Source: Pseudomonas putida
GTDB lineage: Bacteria; Pseudomonadota; Gammaproteobacteria; Pseudomonadales; Pseudomonadaceae
DNA length: 64,000 bases
Reading direction: 5' to 3'
Assembly: GCA_041071465.1 (NCBI GenBank)
Contig: CP163498.1
Span: 1,116,001 to 1,180,000, forward strand
Part shown: in pieces, positions 48,122 to 56,671 of the stretch
Position numbering within the stretch: position 1 is the stretch's first letter
Layout: each line of letters opens with the position of its first letter
Made by a program: the position numbers and the translations under genes
The notes under the pieces: model-generated
What the model was told of the DNA's origin: nothing
What the model saw: only the letters and a program-made list of their open reading frames with translations
Databases searched by the model: none

Positions 48122-49069
48122 ATGGACACCCTGCAAAACATGCGTGCTTTCAGTTGCGTAGCCCAGCTTGGCAGCTTTACCGCTGCTGCCGCGCAACTGG
48201 ATACGACCACCGCGAACGTGTCGCGGGCGGTCTCCAACCTGGAAGCCCATCTGCAAACAAGGCTGCTCAACCGTACCACCCGCCGCATTGCGCTGACCGA
48301 GGCCGGCAAGCGTTACCTGATGCGTTGCGAACAGATTCTTACCTATGTGGAAGAAGCCGAAGCCGAAGCCAGCGATGCCCACGCCCGCCCGGCCGGGCAG
48401 TTGAAGGTGCACTCGATGACCGGGGTGGGCCAGCACTTCGTGGTCGATGCCATCGCCCGCTACCGCGAGTCGCACCCGGACGTCACCTTCGACCTGACCA
48501 TGGCCAACCGCGTGCCCGACCTGCTCGACGAGGGTTATGACGTGTCCATCGTGCTGGCCACCGAACTGCCCGATTCGGGGTTCGTGTCACAGCGCCTTGG
48601 CATCACCTACAGCATCGTCTGCGCCTCGCCCGGCTACATCGCCCGCCACGGCACTGCGCACAAGCCCGCCGACCTGCTCAAGCATGCCTGCCTGCGCATG
48701 GTCAGCCCGGTGATCCCGCTGGAAAAGTGGCTGTTCGACGGCCCGGAAGGCCAGGAGATGGTCAACATCACCAGCTCGCCGTTCATGGTCAACACCGCCG
48801 ATGCCATGAAGACCGCGATCCGCAGCGGCATGGGCGTAGGCGTGCTGCCGATCTATTCGGCCATCGACGGCCTGCGTGACGGTAGCCTGGTGCGAGTGTT
48901 GCCCGAGTACCGCCTGCAGGAACTGAACCTGTACGCCATCTACCCATCGCGGCAGTACCTGGATGCCAAGATCAAGACCTGGGTCGAGTACCTGCGCAAC
49001 TCGCTGCCAGAGATTCTCGCGGCCCATGAGGCGGACCTGAAAACCCATCAAGTGCTCATCGCCAACTAA
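48122..49069 (+). CDS. LysR-family transcriptional regulator (AaeR/DsdC-type branch)
   Basis: This 315-residue regulator begins MDTLQNMRAFSCVAQLGSFT with HTH segment AAAAQLDTTTANVSRAVSNL and then LQTRLLNRTTRRIALTEAG, typical of the CrgA/PecT-like LysR branch. It is divergent from the FUSC efflux operon, the usual arrangement for AaeR-type control of AaeXAB pumps by aromatic acids. The effector domain starts after residue 90. The start at 48122 has GAGAGTGA upstream. Confidence 0.92.
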   Translation: MDTLQNMRAFSCVAQLGSFTAAAAQLDTTTANVSRAVSNLEAHLQTRLLNRTTRRIALTEAGKRYLMRCEQILTYVEEAEAEASDAHARPAGQLKVHSMTGVGQHFVVDAIARYRESHPDVTFDLTMANRVPDLLDEGYDVSIVLATELPDSGFVSQRLGITYSIVCASPGYIARHGTAHKPADLLKHACLRMVSPVIPLEKWLFDGPEGQEMVNITSSPFMVNTADAMKTAIRSGMGVGVLPIYSAIDGLRDGSLVRVLPEYRLQELNLYAIYPSRQYLDAKIKTWVEYLRNSLPEILAAHEADLKTHQVLIAN

Positions 49070-49082
49070 AAAGCTGCTGCAT

Positions 49083-49129
49083 GGCGGGGGTGGACAATGG
49101 TAGGTTGCTAACCAATGTCCACCCCCGCC
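49083..49129. other. long inverted repeat before the 2-hydroxyacid dehydrogenase gene
   Basis: GGCGGGGGTGGACA and TGTCCACCCCCGCC pair perfectly over 14 bp. The intervening bases (TGGTAG...CTAACCA) are themselves nearly complementary. It fills most of the 78-base gap between the LysR stop and the next gene. It may be the LysR terminator, an operator or a leader structure. Confidence 0.7.
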
Positions 49130-49147
49130 TTGCAGAGAAGTTGCCCG

Positions 49148-50122
49148 ATGAAAAAGACTGTCCTGGCCTTCAGCCGTATCACCCCGGCCATGGCCGAGCG
49201 CCTGCAGCAAGACTTCAACGTGATTCTGCCCAACCCCAAGCTCGGCGACATCAACGCCCAGTTCAACGAAGCCCTGCCCGAGGCCCACGGCCTGATCGGC
49301 GTTGGCCGCAAGCTGGGCCGTGCACAGCTTGAAGGCGCGGCCAAGCTGGAGGTGGTGTCCAGTGTTTCGGTCGGCTATGACAACTACGACTTGGACTACT
49401 TCAACGAACGCGGCATCGCCCTGACCAACACCCCCGACGTGCTCACCGAAAGCACCGCCGACCTGGGCTTCTCGCTGATCATGGGCTGTGCCCGCCGCAC
49501 CGCCGAACTGGATGCCTGGACCAAGGCCGGCAACTGGCAGGCCACCGTAGGCCCGGCCCATTTCGGCAGCGATGTGCATGGCAAGACGCTGGGTATCGTC
49601 GGCATGGGCAACATCGGCGCTGCCATTGCCCGCCGTGGCCGGTTCGGTTTCAACATGTCGGTCATCTACGCTGGCAACAGCCGCAAGACCGCGCTGGAGC
49701 AAGAACTTGGGGCGCAGTTGCGCAGCCTGGAGCAGTTGCTGGCCGAAGCTGACTTCGTGGTCATTGTGGTGCCGTTGTCCGACGCCAGCCGCAAGCTGAT
49801 TGGCGCCCGCGAGCTGAAACTGATGAAGCCGAGTGCCTTCCTGATCAACATCGCTCGCGGGCCGGTGGTGGATGAAGCGGCGCTGATCGAAGCCCTGCAG
49901 AACGGTACCCTTCGTGGGGCTGGTCTGGATGTGTACGAGAAGGAACCGCTGAGCGATTCGCCGCTGTTCAAGCTGCCCAATGCGCTGACCTTGCCGCACA
50001 TTGGTTCGGCCACTGCCGAAACCCGTGAGGCCATGGCCAATCGGGCGATGGACAACCTGCGCGCGGCGCTGCTGGGCGAGCGGCCGCGGGACCTGGTGAA
50101 CCCGCAGGTGTGGAAAGGCTGA
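49148..50122 (+). CDS. D-isomer 2-hydroxyacid dehydrogenase (GhrB/2-ketogluconate reductase-like)
   Basis: This 324-residue NAD(P)H-dependent enzyme starts MKKTVLAFSRITPAM at 49148; the longer frame to 49115 is less likely. It has the substrate-site VSVGYDNYDL, Rossmann motif GIVGMGNIGAAIARR, and the catalytic Arg, Glu and His in LINIARG, DVYEKEP and PHIGSAT. The sequence is closest to the glyoxylate/hydroxypyruvate reductase B and 2-ketogluconate reductase group, so it probably reduces 2-keto acids or sugar acids. The exact substrate cannot be assigned by eye. Confidence 0.9.
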   Translation: MKKTVLAFSRITPAMAERLQQDFNVILPNPKLGDINAQFNEALPEAHGLIGVGRKLGRAQLEGAAKLEVVSSVSVGYDNYDLDYFNERGIALTNTPDVLTESTADLGFSLIMGCARRTAELDAWTKAGNWQATVGPAHFGSDVHGKTLGIVGMGNIGAAIARRGRFGFNMSVIYAGNSRKTALEQELGAQLRSLEQLLAEADFVVIVVPLSDASRKLIGARELKLMKPSAFLINIARGPVVDEAALIEALQNGTLRGAGLDVYEKEPLSDSPLFKLPNALTLPHIGSATAETREAMANRAMDNLRAALLGERPRDLVNPQVWKG

Positions 50123-50132
50123 TAGCGCTCTA

Positions 50133-50226
50133 TTGCCTGCACCGGCCCTTTCGCGGGTAAACCCGCTCCCACAGGTCCAGAACGCTGTGGGAGCGGGTTT
50201 ACCCGCGAAAGGTCCGGTGCAGGCAA
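50133..50226. repeat. REPIN of the GGGAGCGGGTTTACCCGCGAA subtype
   Basis: Arms of 42 bases (50133-50174 and 50185-50226) are complementary with one mismatch around a 10-base loop. It is a different sequence class from the element at 13627 and lies between convergent genes. Confidence 0.88.
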
Positions 50227-50234
50227 CGCATGTC

Positions 50235-51137
50235 CTATTTGGCCACCACAACACCGCCAGCCACCCGGACCCGAGGCTTGCGAAACACCAGCACATTCCC
50301 CGCCATCACCGCCACCAGCCCCAACAAGGCCGGTGCCGTCCACTGATACCCCTCGGCCACCGCCGACACATTCAACGCCACCAACGGAAACAGCACCGTG
50401 CAGTAGGCCGCGCGCTCTGGCCCCATGCGGCCGACCAGAGTCAGGTAGGCGGTGAAACCGATCACCGAACCCGGAATTACCAGATACATCAGCGAACCGA
50501 TGTAGCGGGTGTTCCACTCCATGTTGAAAGGAATGCCGCTGACCAGGCAATAAACCATCAGCATGGCCGCCCCGTAGACCATGCCCCAGGCATTGGTGGT
50601 CATGGGCTTGAGCCCGGCCTTCTGCTGCATGCTCGACAGCATGTTGCCCGCCGAGAAGCACAGCGTGCCGAGCAGCGCCAGGCCAAGGCCGTACAGGGTT
50701 TCACGGCTGGCCGCATGATGGGACAGCTCGGGCCAGAACAGCAGCCCCAGCCCAAGCAGGCCCAGGGCACCACCGCCCAGTACATTGGCGGCGATTTTCT
50801 GGCCGAAGAAGACCCGCGCATTAAGTGCGTTCCACAGGGTTGCAGTGGAGAACACCACGGCGATCAGACCACTGGCGATCCACTGGCTGGCAGTGAGAAA
50901 GCACATGAAATTGACGCAGAACAGGCAAAAGCCCTGTGCCAGGCAGATCAGGTGGCCACGGCGGTTCATCGGTTGCAGGCGGCGGGTGAGCAATAGGATG
51001 GCGAACAGAATCAGGCCAGCCAGGGCGAAGCGATAGACGATCGAGACCGGGATGGCGACCACGCCCAGCTGGAGCTTCAAGGCGATCCAGGTAGTGCCCC
51101 AGATCAGGACGGTGAGCAGGTAGAGTGACAGGTTCAT
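50235..51137 (-). CDS. EamA/DMT-family exporter
   Basis: This 300-residue protein has ten hydrophobic helices in two EamA repeats. It starts MNLSLYLLTVLIWGTTWIAL, with the family WGTTW motif, and has PERAAYCTVLFPLVALNVSAV in the last repeat (segment AAYCTVLFPLVAL). Such carriers export amino acids or other small metabolites. It is divergent from an AraC-family regulator 185 bases away, which may control it. The gap contains a single REP half and no other clear site. Confidence 0.92.
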   Translation of the reverse strand: MNLSLYLLTVLIWGTTWIALKLQLGVVAIPVSIVYRFALAGLILFAILLLTRRLQPMNRRGHLICLAQGFCLFCVNFMCFLTASQWIASGLIAVVFSTATLWNALNARVFFGQKIAANVLGGGALGLLGLGLLFWPELSHHAASRETLYGLGLALLGTLCFSAGNMLSSMQQKAGLKPMTTNAWGMVYGAAMLMVYCLVSGIPFNMEWNTRYIGSLMYLVIPGSVIGFTAYLTLVGRMGPERAAYCTVLFPLVALNVSAVAEGYQWTAPALLGLVAVMAGNVLVFRKPRVRVAGGVVVAK

Positions 51138-51169
51138 GGCGGCAGTTCCTTGGGCCTTTCAGGATCGGT

Positions 51170-51204
51170 GCCCGGCGCTTCGCGGGTAAACCCGCTCCCA
51201 CAGG
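51170..51204. repeat. single REP-type element
   Basis: CGCGGGTAAACCCGCTCCCACAGGG-type sequence, the same arm as in the REPIN at 50133 but without a partner, lies in the divergent EamA/AraC gap. Confidence 0.7.
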
Positions 51205-51322
51205 GATCACCAGTGTTCGCTAGATGGGCCTTTACCGGCTTGCACAAACTTGCGCTTTTCTTGCGCCAGTAGATGTCACGCTGTGCAGGGCGCAGTAGGA
51301 TGACTGGCAAGAGGAACCCGCC

Positions 51323-52198
51323 ATGACGCCACTCACCCAGTTGCAAGTGTTCAACGCCATGCATGCCTCGCCCCACGCCCGGCTGGAGCTGAGCGCGCAC
51401 CTGGGCGACGGGCTGGCGGCGGCGTTGTGGAGCAACCGTGACGATGCTCGTGATTACCAGGCACCGACCCATCACACCCTGTCGTGCTACATCGCCGACG
51501 GCACCGGCACCTTCCGCCGCCAACGCCCGGCCGACAAGGGCGCACCCGGCAAGCTGTGCGTGATGCCGGCCGGGCAGGAATCGAACTGGGTGGTCAATGG
51601 CGCGATCCGGCTGGCACACCTGTATGTCAGCGAGGCGCAGTTCGCACTGGGCTGCGTGCGCCTGCTCGACCGTGAGCCACGGGAGCTGCAACTGCAGGAG
51701 GCGACCTTTCTGGACGATCCACAGCAGGCGGCACGCTTTCGCCAACTCATCCAACTGGACTGGGACGAGCCCGGCGAACGCCTGCTGGCCAGCAGCCTGG
51801 CACACGAAATCGTCGACCATGCGCTGCTCAACCAGGTCGGGCTGCGCCAAGGCCTGCGCCTGAAAGGCGGGCTGGCGCCGAACCTGCGCCGGCAGTTGGT
51901 CGAGTACATCGAAGCGCACCTGGACCAGCCGATTACCCTGGGTGAACTGGCCTTGCGCTGCAACTTGTCCGAATACCACTTCGCGCGCATGTTCCGCGCC
52001 AGTTTCGGGTTACCGCCGCATCAGTACTTGCTGGCCAGGCGGCTGCAGCGGGCTTGCGAGTTGTTGCGACTGGGGGAAATGCCGCTGGGCGAAATTGCCC
52101 TGTTGTGCGGGTTTGCCAGTGCCAGCCATTTCAGTAACCGCTTCCGGCAGGCCCTTGGCGCAACGCCTGGGGAATATCGCTCGGCCATTCGCGGCTAA
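51323..52198 (+). CDS. AraC-family transcriptional regulator
   Basis: This 291-residue regulator has an N-terminal cupin-like sensing domain (residues about 30-130) and a C-terminal double helix-turn-helix. The latter starts VEYIEAHLDQPITLGELALR and continues CNLSEYHFARMFRASFGLPP and IALLCGFASASHFSNRFRQALG. It lies divergent from the EamA exporter, its probable target. Its last codons and TAA stop (52196-52198) lie within the left arm of a REPIN. Confidence 0.92.
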   Translation: MTPLTQLQVFNAMHASPHARLELSAHLGDGLAAALWSNRDDARDYQAPTHHTLSCYIADGTGTFRRQRPADKGAPGKLCVMPAGQESNWVVNGAIRLAHLYVSEAQFALGCVRLLDREPRELQLQEATFLDDPQQAARFRQLIQLDWDEPGERLLASSLAHEIVDHALLNQVGLRQGLRLKGGLAPNLRRQLVEYIEAHLDQPITLGELALRCNLSEYHFARMFRASFGLPPHQYLLARRLQRACELLRLGEMPLGEIALLCGFASASHFSNRFRQALGATPGEYRSAIRG

Positions 52199-52255
52199 AG
52201 CCGCTCCACAGAGTAACGCGATCCCTGTAGGAGCGGCTTTAGCCGCGAAGAGGCC
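52183..52255. repeat. REPIN overlapping the 3' end of the AraC gene
   Basis: TTCGCGGCTAAAGCCGCTCC (52188-52207) is perfectly inverted at 52230-52249, with further pairing outside. The AraC stop codon lies within the left arm. It is a third REP subtype (GGCTTTAGCCGCGAA). Confidence 0.85.
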
Positions 52256-52269
52256 GGCACAGGCTGTAC

Positions 52270-54658
52270 TTAAAACTCAAAGGTACTCGACAAACTCACC
52301 TGCCGCGCATCTCCAATCGCCACAAAGTACTGGTTCACCGCCGAGCTGTAGTAAACCTTGTCGAACAGGTTCTTCACGTTGAGCTGCAGGCGCACATTGT
52401 GTTCATCGAGCTTGGTCTCGTAGCTGGCGAATGCATCCGCCACGGTGTAGGACGGCAGGTCGAAGGTGTTGGTCGAGTTACCCGACCGCTCGCCCACGTA
52501 GCGCGCACCCGCACCTACCCTCAGCTTGTCGCCACCGAACAGGCTGCCGAAGTCGTACACAGCCGACAACGAACCAGTGTGCTTGGCTACGTTCTGCAGG
52601 CGGTTGCCTTGCAGGTCCGGGTCCTTGGTAACCTTGGCATCCGTGTAGGCATAGCTGCCAATCAAGCTCCAGCGATCAGTCAGCTGGCCGGTCAGGTCAA
52701 GTTCCACGCCTCGTGAATTGACTTCACCCGCGTTGCTGTAGACCGTCTCGCTGGTGCTGGCGTCGAAGTTCGAAACCAGGACGTTGCGTTTGGTGATATC
52801 GAACAGCGCCAGGGTGCCCGTGATGCGGCCCGGCATATCCAGCTTGGCCCCCAGCTCCCACGACTTGCCCTCTTCCGGGGCTACCGACGAGTCGAGCACG
52901 ATATTGCCGGTCAGTGGCGCAATGGTGGAGTTTGGCTTGAACGATTCGCTGTAGCTGCCATAGAACGACAGCTGGTCGTCGACCTTGTAGACAATGCCGG
53001 CGTGAGGCACCCAGGCCTGGCCACTGATGTCGGTATTGACGTGGAACGGGCGGCCGCGACCGGCGTACTGGTCGTACTGCTGGAAGCGCGCGCCGGCCAC
53101 CAGGATCCAGTGCTCGTCCAAGTGCAAGGCGTCCTGCACGAACAGCGCATCGGTGCGCAGCTTGTCGGTCTGGTCGCTGTCACTGGCGCGCGCCGTGCTG
53201 CCTTCCACTTCCTGACCGTAGACTGGGTCCACATAGCTGAACGTGGACTTGGCCATCTGGCGAATCAGATCACCCCGGAAAATCTTGCGGTCTTCGTGGT
53301 CGATGCCGAACAGCAAGTCGTGCTGCATGCCGGCCAAATTCACGTTGCCTGCCAGGCTGACGGTCGCGAACTGGTCACGGCTCATGGCGTTGTGGGTGCC
53401 GTCGATGCTGCGTGTCAGCGTGCCTTTTGCTTCGTTGACGGCCGTCACCCGCACCTGGCTGGCATCGTAGGTTTCACGGTTGAAGCTGTAGCCGAAGTGC
53501 AGCTTCCAGTCATTGGCCAACTGATGGTCGACTTCCAGGCGATACAAGTCGGAGCGCCCTTCCATGTCGTTGAAGGGCTCGTCCAGACGACGCGTGGCGG
53601 GGATGTTCAGCGGGTGGCCGTTGTTGCCGAACGCGGTACCCCGATCGAACGGGTAGAGAAACTCGCGGTGCTGTAAGCCACCACCACCTGGGTATCTTCG
53701 CCCAGCCAGGCCAGCGACGGCGCCACCAGCGATTCGCGGTGCACGCCGTAGTTACGCCAGTAGTCTTCGTCCTCGTGGTCGACGACCAAGCGGTAGGCGA
53801 AGTTGCTGTCGCCCAGCGCGCCAGTGCTGTCGAGCCCGCCGCCACTGCCGTTCTTGCCACTGCCGTAGGTCGAGCCACGCACGGTCAGGGCGTTGTACTG
53901 CTGCAGTTGCGGGCGCTTGCTGACCACGTTGATCACCCCACCCGGGTCCTGGATGCCGTACAGCAGCGAAGCCGGGCCCTTGAGCACTTCGACCCGCTCG
54001 GTGCTGGCGTTGAGGCTGCGGCCCTGCACGATGGGCATGCCATCGCGCATGATCGAGCCATCGCGGTTGTCGCCGAAACCACGCTTCATCACCGTGTCGG
54101 ACGTGCCACCGAAGTTATTGCCCTGGGTAATGCCGCTGACATTGGCCAGGGCGTCATCGAGGTTACGCGGCGCCTGATCACGGATGACCTGCGCCGGTAC
54201 CACGTTGATCGCCTGGGGATGTCCTGGTTAGGGCCCTGCCCGCGCATGATCGAGGCGCTAGCCGGGGGCTGATAGCTGTAGTCATCCAGTTGCGAGGTCA
54301 CCGTTGTGGCCTGCAGGTTGAGGGCACCGGAGGTGTCGGCAGCTTCGAGGGTGAAGGTGCGTGCATCGACGCGGCGCCAGGCCAGCCCGGAAGTACCCAG
54401 CAGCTGTTGCAGGGCCTGTTCGGCGCTGTACCGGCCATTTAGCGCAGGCGCCTGCACGCCTGGTAGCTCAAGGGTGTAGACCACGCTCTGGCCGGTGGTA
54501 CGACTGAAAGCGTTGAGTGCCTGGGCCAAGGGCTGGGCTGGCTGGGCGAAGGCGTAGGCCTGCTGTTGCTCGGCGGCGCAGGCCAGGGGGGCGACAGCGA
54601 TGGCAGGCAGCGTAGCAAGGCCTAGCCAGAGAGGGACGCAACGCGGGGAGAACTTCAT
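52270..54658 (-). pseudogene. TonB-dependent siderophore receptor with signalling domain, two frameshifts
   Basis: The first frame starts MKFSPRCVPLWLG with a signal peptide and an STN signalling domain (FSRTTGQSVVYTLELPG; LLGTSGLAWRR). It breaks at about 54215-54218 in PNQDIPQAINV. The second frame holds the plug (PRNLDDALANVSGITQGNN; EVLKGPASLLYGIQDPGG) and breaks at about 53667. The third encodes the barrel from DMEGRSDLYRL to a C-terminal VSLSSTFEF. Each break is one missing base in a G/C run; repair gives about 796 residues, a typical ferri-siderophore transducer. It is the last gene of a module with FecR and an ECF sigma factor. Probably intact in the organism. Confidence 0.88.
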
Positions 54659-54738
54659 GGACGCTGACCTGTGAGAGGGATATTACTGCGAATGAATCGC
54701 ACTTCCACTCATTACACGGATGCCACGTCCTGTTACCT

Positions 54739-54764
54739 CACCCGCTATCTGAAAAATATTTTCC
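54739..54764 (-). promoter_or_regulatory. FecI-type promoter candidate for the TonB receptor
   Basis: On the minus strand GGAAAAT (54758-54764) is followed after 16 bases by GTG, in an A/T-rich island. This resembles the E. coli fecA promoter (GGAAAAT-N16-GTC). It lies about 80 bases before the receptor start. Confidence 0.45.
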
Positions 54765-54787
54765 TGTGCCGACCGCTTCGCCGACAA

Positions 54788-55768
54788 CTACCGAATCAGG
54801 GTCAAACGCCCCAACACCGTCTGCCGCGAAAAGCCCATCACATTGCCCAACGAATCCAGCGCCAGCAACGGCTCGGCCACCGGGAAACTGCCGCTGACCT
54901 TGCGCTGCCCCAGTTCGCCATCCAGCAGCAGGATGCGCCCTGGGTAATAGCGCCCAAGGTCCTCGAGCACCTGCGCCAGCGGCACCTGGTAGTAGTTCAG
55001 CCAGCCTTCCCGCCAGGCCAGGCGGTTATCACTGTCCACCGCCAACGTGTCGCCCGCGCGCCCTGCGCGATAGGCCACCTGCTGGTTGGCAGTCAGTTCA
55101 CGCACCAACTCGCCCGGAACAGGGCTAACCCCCACGCGCCCACTGCGCACCGTGACCAGCGCCCCCTCACCCTGCTCGCGCACCTCGAACTGGGTACCGA
55201 GGACTCGCACCTCTCCACCGGCAGCTTCGACCATGAACGGCTCGCCGGTATGGGTCACCTGGAAGAAGGCTGCGCCATGCAGCAGCCGCACACGGCGCTC
55301 GCCCTGGTTGAAATCGACCGCAATGGCGCTACCTGCATCAAGCGTGACCTGCGACTGGTCAGCCAAGGTCACCTGGCGCACCTGCCCGTTACTGCTGTAG
55401 TCCGCTTGCAGGTCCTGCAACCAGTAACCCGGGTGCCAACCACCTGCAATACCTAGGGCCAGTACCATGCAGGCTGCCATCGCCAGTGCTGCCACCCGCC
55501 GCCACCGGCCACGGGGCGCTGGCCTGGCCATGGCATCGAGGTAGCGGTGCAGGGCTTGCTGTTCTTCGTCGGCCAACCGCTGCGCCGGGGCGGCACTTTT
55601 CTGCCACAGCGCCTGCGCCTGTCGGTAGGCTGCACGGTGCCCTGGGTCGGCCAGCAACCAGCGCTTGAACGCCGCCCCTTCGGCTTGTGCGGGCTGCTCG
55701 TTGATGCGGCTGAGCCATTGCAGGGCGGCCTGGGATTGCGCCTCGGTGATGGGGGGCATGCTGCTCAT
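54788..55768 (-). CDS. FecR-family anti-sigma factor/signal transducer
   Basis: This 326-residue protein has an N-terminal cytoplasmic anti-sigma domain (ALQWLSRINEQP, FKRWLLADPGHRAAYRQAQALW). A single membrane helix follows (VAALAMAACMVLALGIAGGW), then a periplasmic FecR domain (VTLADQSQVTLDAGSAIAVD). The C-terminal STN-like part contacts the TonB receptor. It passes the occupied-receptor signal to the sigma factor encoded upstream. The start MSSMPPITEAQ (55768) overlaps the sigma stop by four bases (ATGA), the usual pairing. Confidence 0.92.
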   Translation of the reverse strand: MSSMPPITEAQSQAALQWLSRINEQPAQAEGAAFKRWLLADPGHRAAYRQAQALWQKSAAPAQRLADEEQQALHRYLDAMARPAPRGRWRRVAALAMAACMVLALGIAGGWHPGYWLQDLQADYSSNGQVRQVTLADQSQVTLDAGSAIAVDFNQGERRVRLLHGAAFFQVTHTGEPFMVEAAGGEVRVLGTQFEVREQGEGALVTVRSGRVGVSPVPGELVRELTANQQVAYRAGRAGDTLAVDSDNRLAWREGWLNYYQVPLAQVLEDLGRYYPGRILLLDGELGQRKVSGSFPVAEPLLALDSLGNVMGFSRQTVLGRLTLIR

Positions 55769-56340
55769 CGACGGGCGCTCCCTGGCCGGCGTGGGGTGGG
55801 CGCGGGTTCGGCAATACTCGCCTTGCACGCTTCAAGGGCGCGCATCATATGCTTTTCCACAGCACTCTGGGACAGTTGCATGGCTTTGGCGATCTCGCCG
55901 TACTTGCAGCCGTGAATGCGGTTGAGCAAAAAGATCTGCCGGGTGCGCTCGGGCAAGGCACGCAAGGCGGCTTCGATTCGCTGCAAGTCGTGGTCGATCT
56001 CCACCGCCTGCTCCGGGGCATGGCCCATGGCCGCTTCATCCACCTGCAGAGCAACTTCGGCCACGCGTTCGCGGCTACCCTCGCTGCGCAGGTGGTCGAT
56101 GGCCAGGTTACCGGCGCACCGCAGCAAGTAGGTGTCCAACGCTTCGACCTTGACCTCGGGGCGGCGCCAGAAGCGTAGAAAAAGCTCCTGGACCAGGTCC
56201 GAAGCGGTAGCTCGGCAGCCGACCCTGCGGCTGACCAGCGCCTCCATGCGCGCGCGCTGGGCCTGGAACACCTGGACGAAACGAGCACGCGCACCTGCGC
56301 TGTCGGCGTCAGGCTCTATGCTATCGCTCTGCTCGCTCAC
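55765..56340 (-). CDS. ECF sigma factor, FecI (iron starvation) type
   Basis: This protein of about 191 residues has region 2 (ASDLVQELFLRFWRRPEVKV, YLLRCAGNLAIDHLR) and region 4 (LPERTRQIFLLNRIHGCKYGEI, AKAMQLSQSAVEKHMMRAL) of group-IV sigma factors. The start is a GTG at 56340 (VSEQSDSIEPD), four bases after the DUF3325 stop; the upstream frame is antisense-like and not used. With FecR it should direct transcription of the receptor at 54658. Unlike most FecI genes it lies inside a longer operon rather than heading it. Confidence 0.9.
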   Translation of the reverse strand: MSEQSDSIEPDADSAGARARFVQVFQAQRARMEALVSRRVGCRATASDLVQELFLRFWRRPEVKVEALDTYLLRCAGNLAIDHLRSEGSRERVAEVALQVDEAAMGHAPEQAVEIDHDLQRIEAALRALPERTRQIFLLNRIHGCKYGEIAKAMQLSQSAVEKHMMRALEACKASIAEPAPTPRRPGSARR

Positions 56341-56344
56341 AGCG

Positions 56345-56671
56345 TCACACGGCAAACACGGCAAGCAACGGGCCCAGCACCCCACTGGCGGCGGCCAGGC
56401 CCAACAGCAGGCGCGGCTGGTATGGCAGGCCAAACACCCACAGCGTCACCCCGGCCATCGTCACCGCCGTCCACTCCACCAGGCCATGAGCCCAGCCACG
56501 CAGGTGCACGCTGAGCGCCAACGACAGCATCAGCAGCAGCCAACCCACGACACGCAACAGGCGCAGCTGCCCTGGGCGCGGCTTGCGCCCAAGCAGGTCG
56601 CTAAAGTGCTTTTCCATGGCAAGGCAGAGGGCGACGAAGCCTGCGAATGCGATCAGTGCGTTACCCAGCAT
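56345..56671 (-). CDS. DUF3325 membrane protein
   Basis: This 108-residue protein has three hydrophobic segments (MLGNALIAFAGFVALCLAM, VVGWLLLMLSLALSVHLRGW, LLLGLAAASGVLGPLLAVF). It matches the DUF3325 family, which regularly accompanies PepSY-TM proteins in siderophore clusters. Its function is unknown. Its ATG shares one base with the PepSY stop (TGATG), and the sigma factor follows after four bases. Confidence 0.85.
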   Translation of the reverse strand: MLGNALIAFAGFVALCLAMEKHFSDLLGRKPRPGQLRLLRVVGWLLLMLSLALSVHLRGWAHGLVEWTAVTMAGVTLWVFGLPYQPRLLLGLAAASGVLGPLLAVFAV

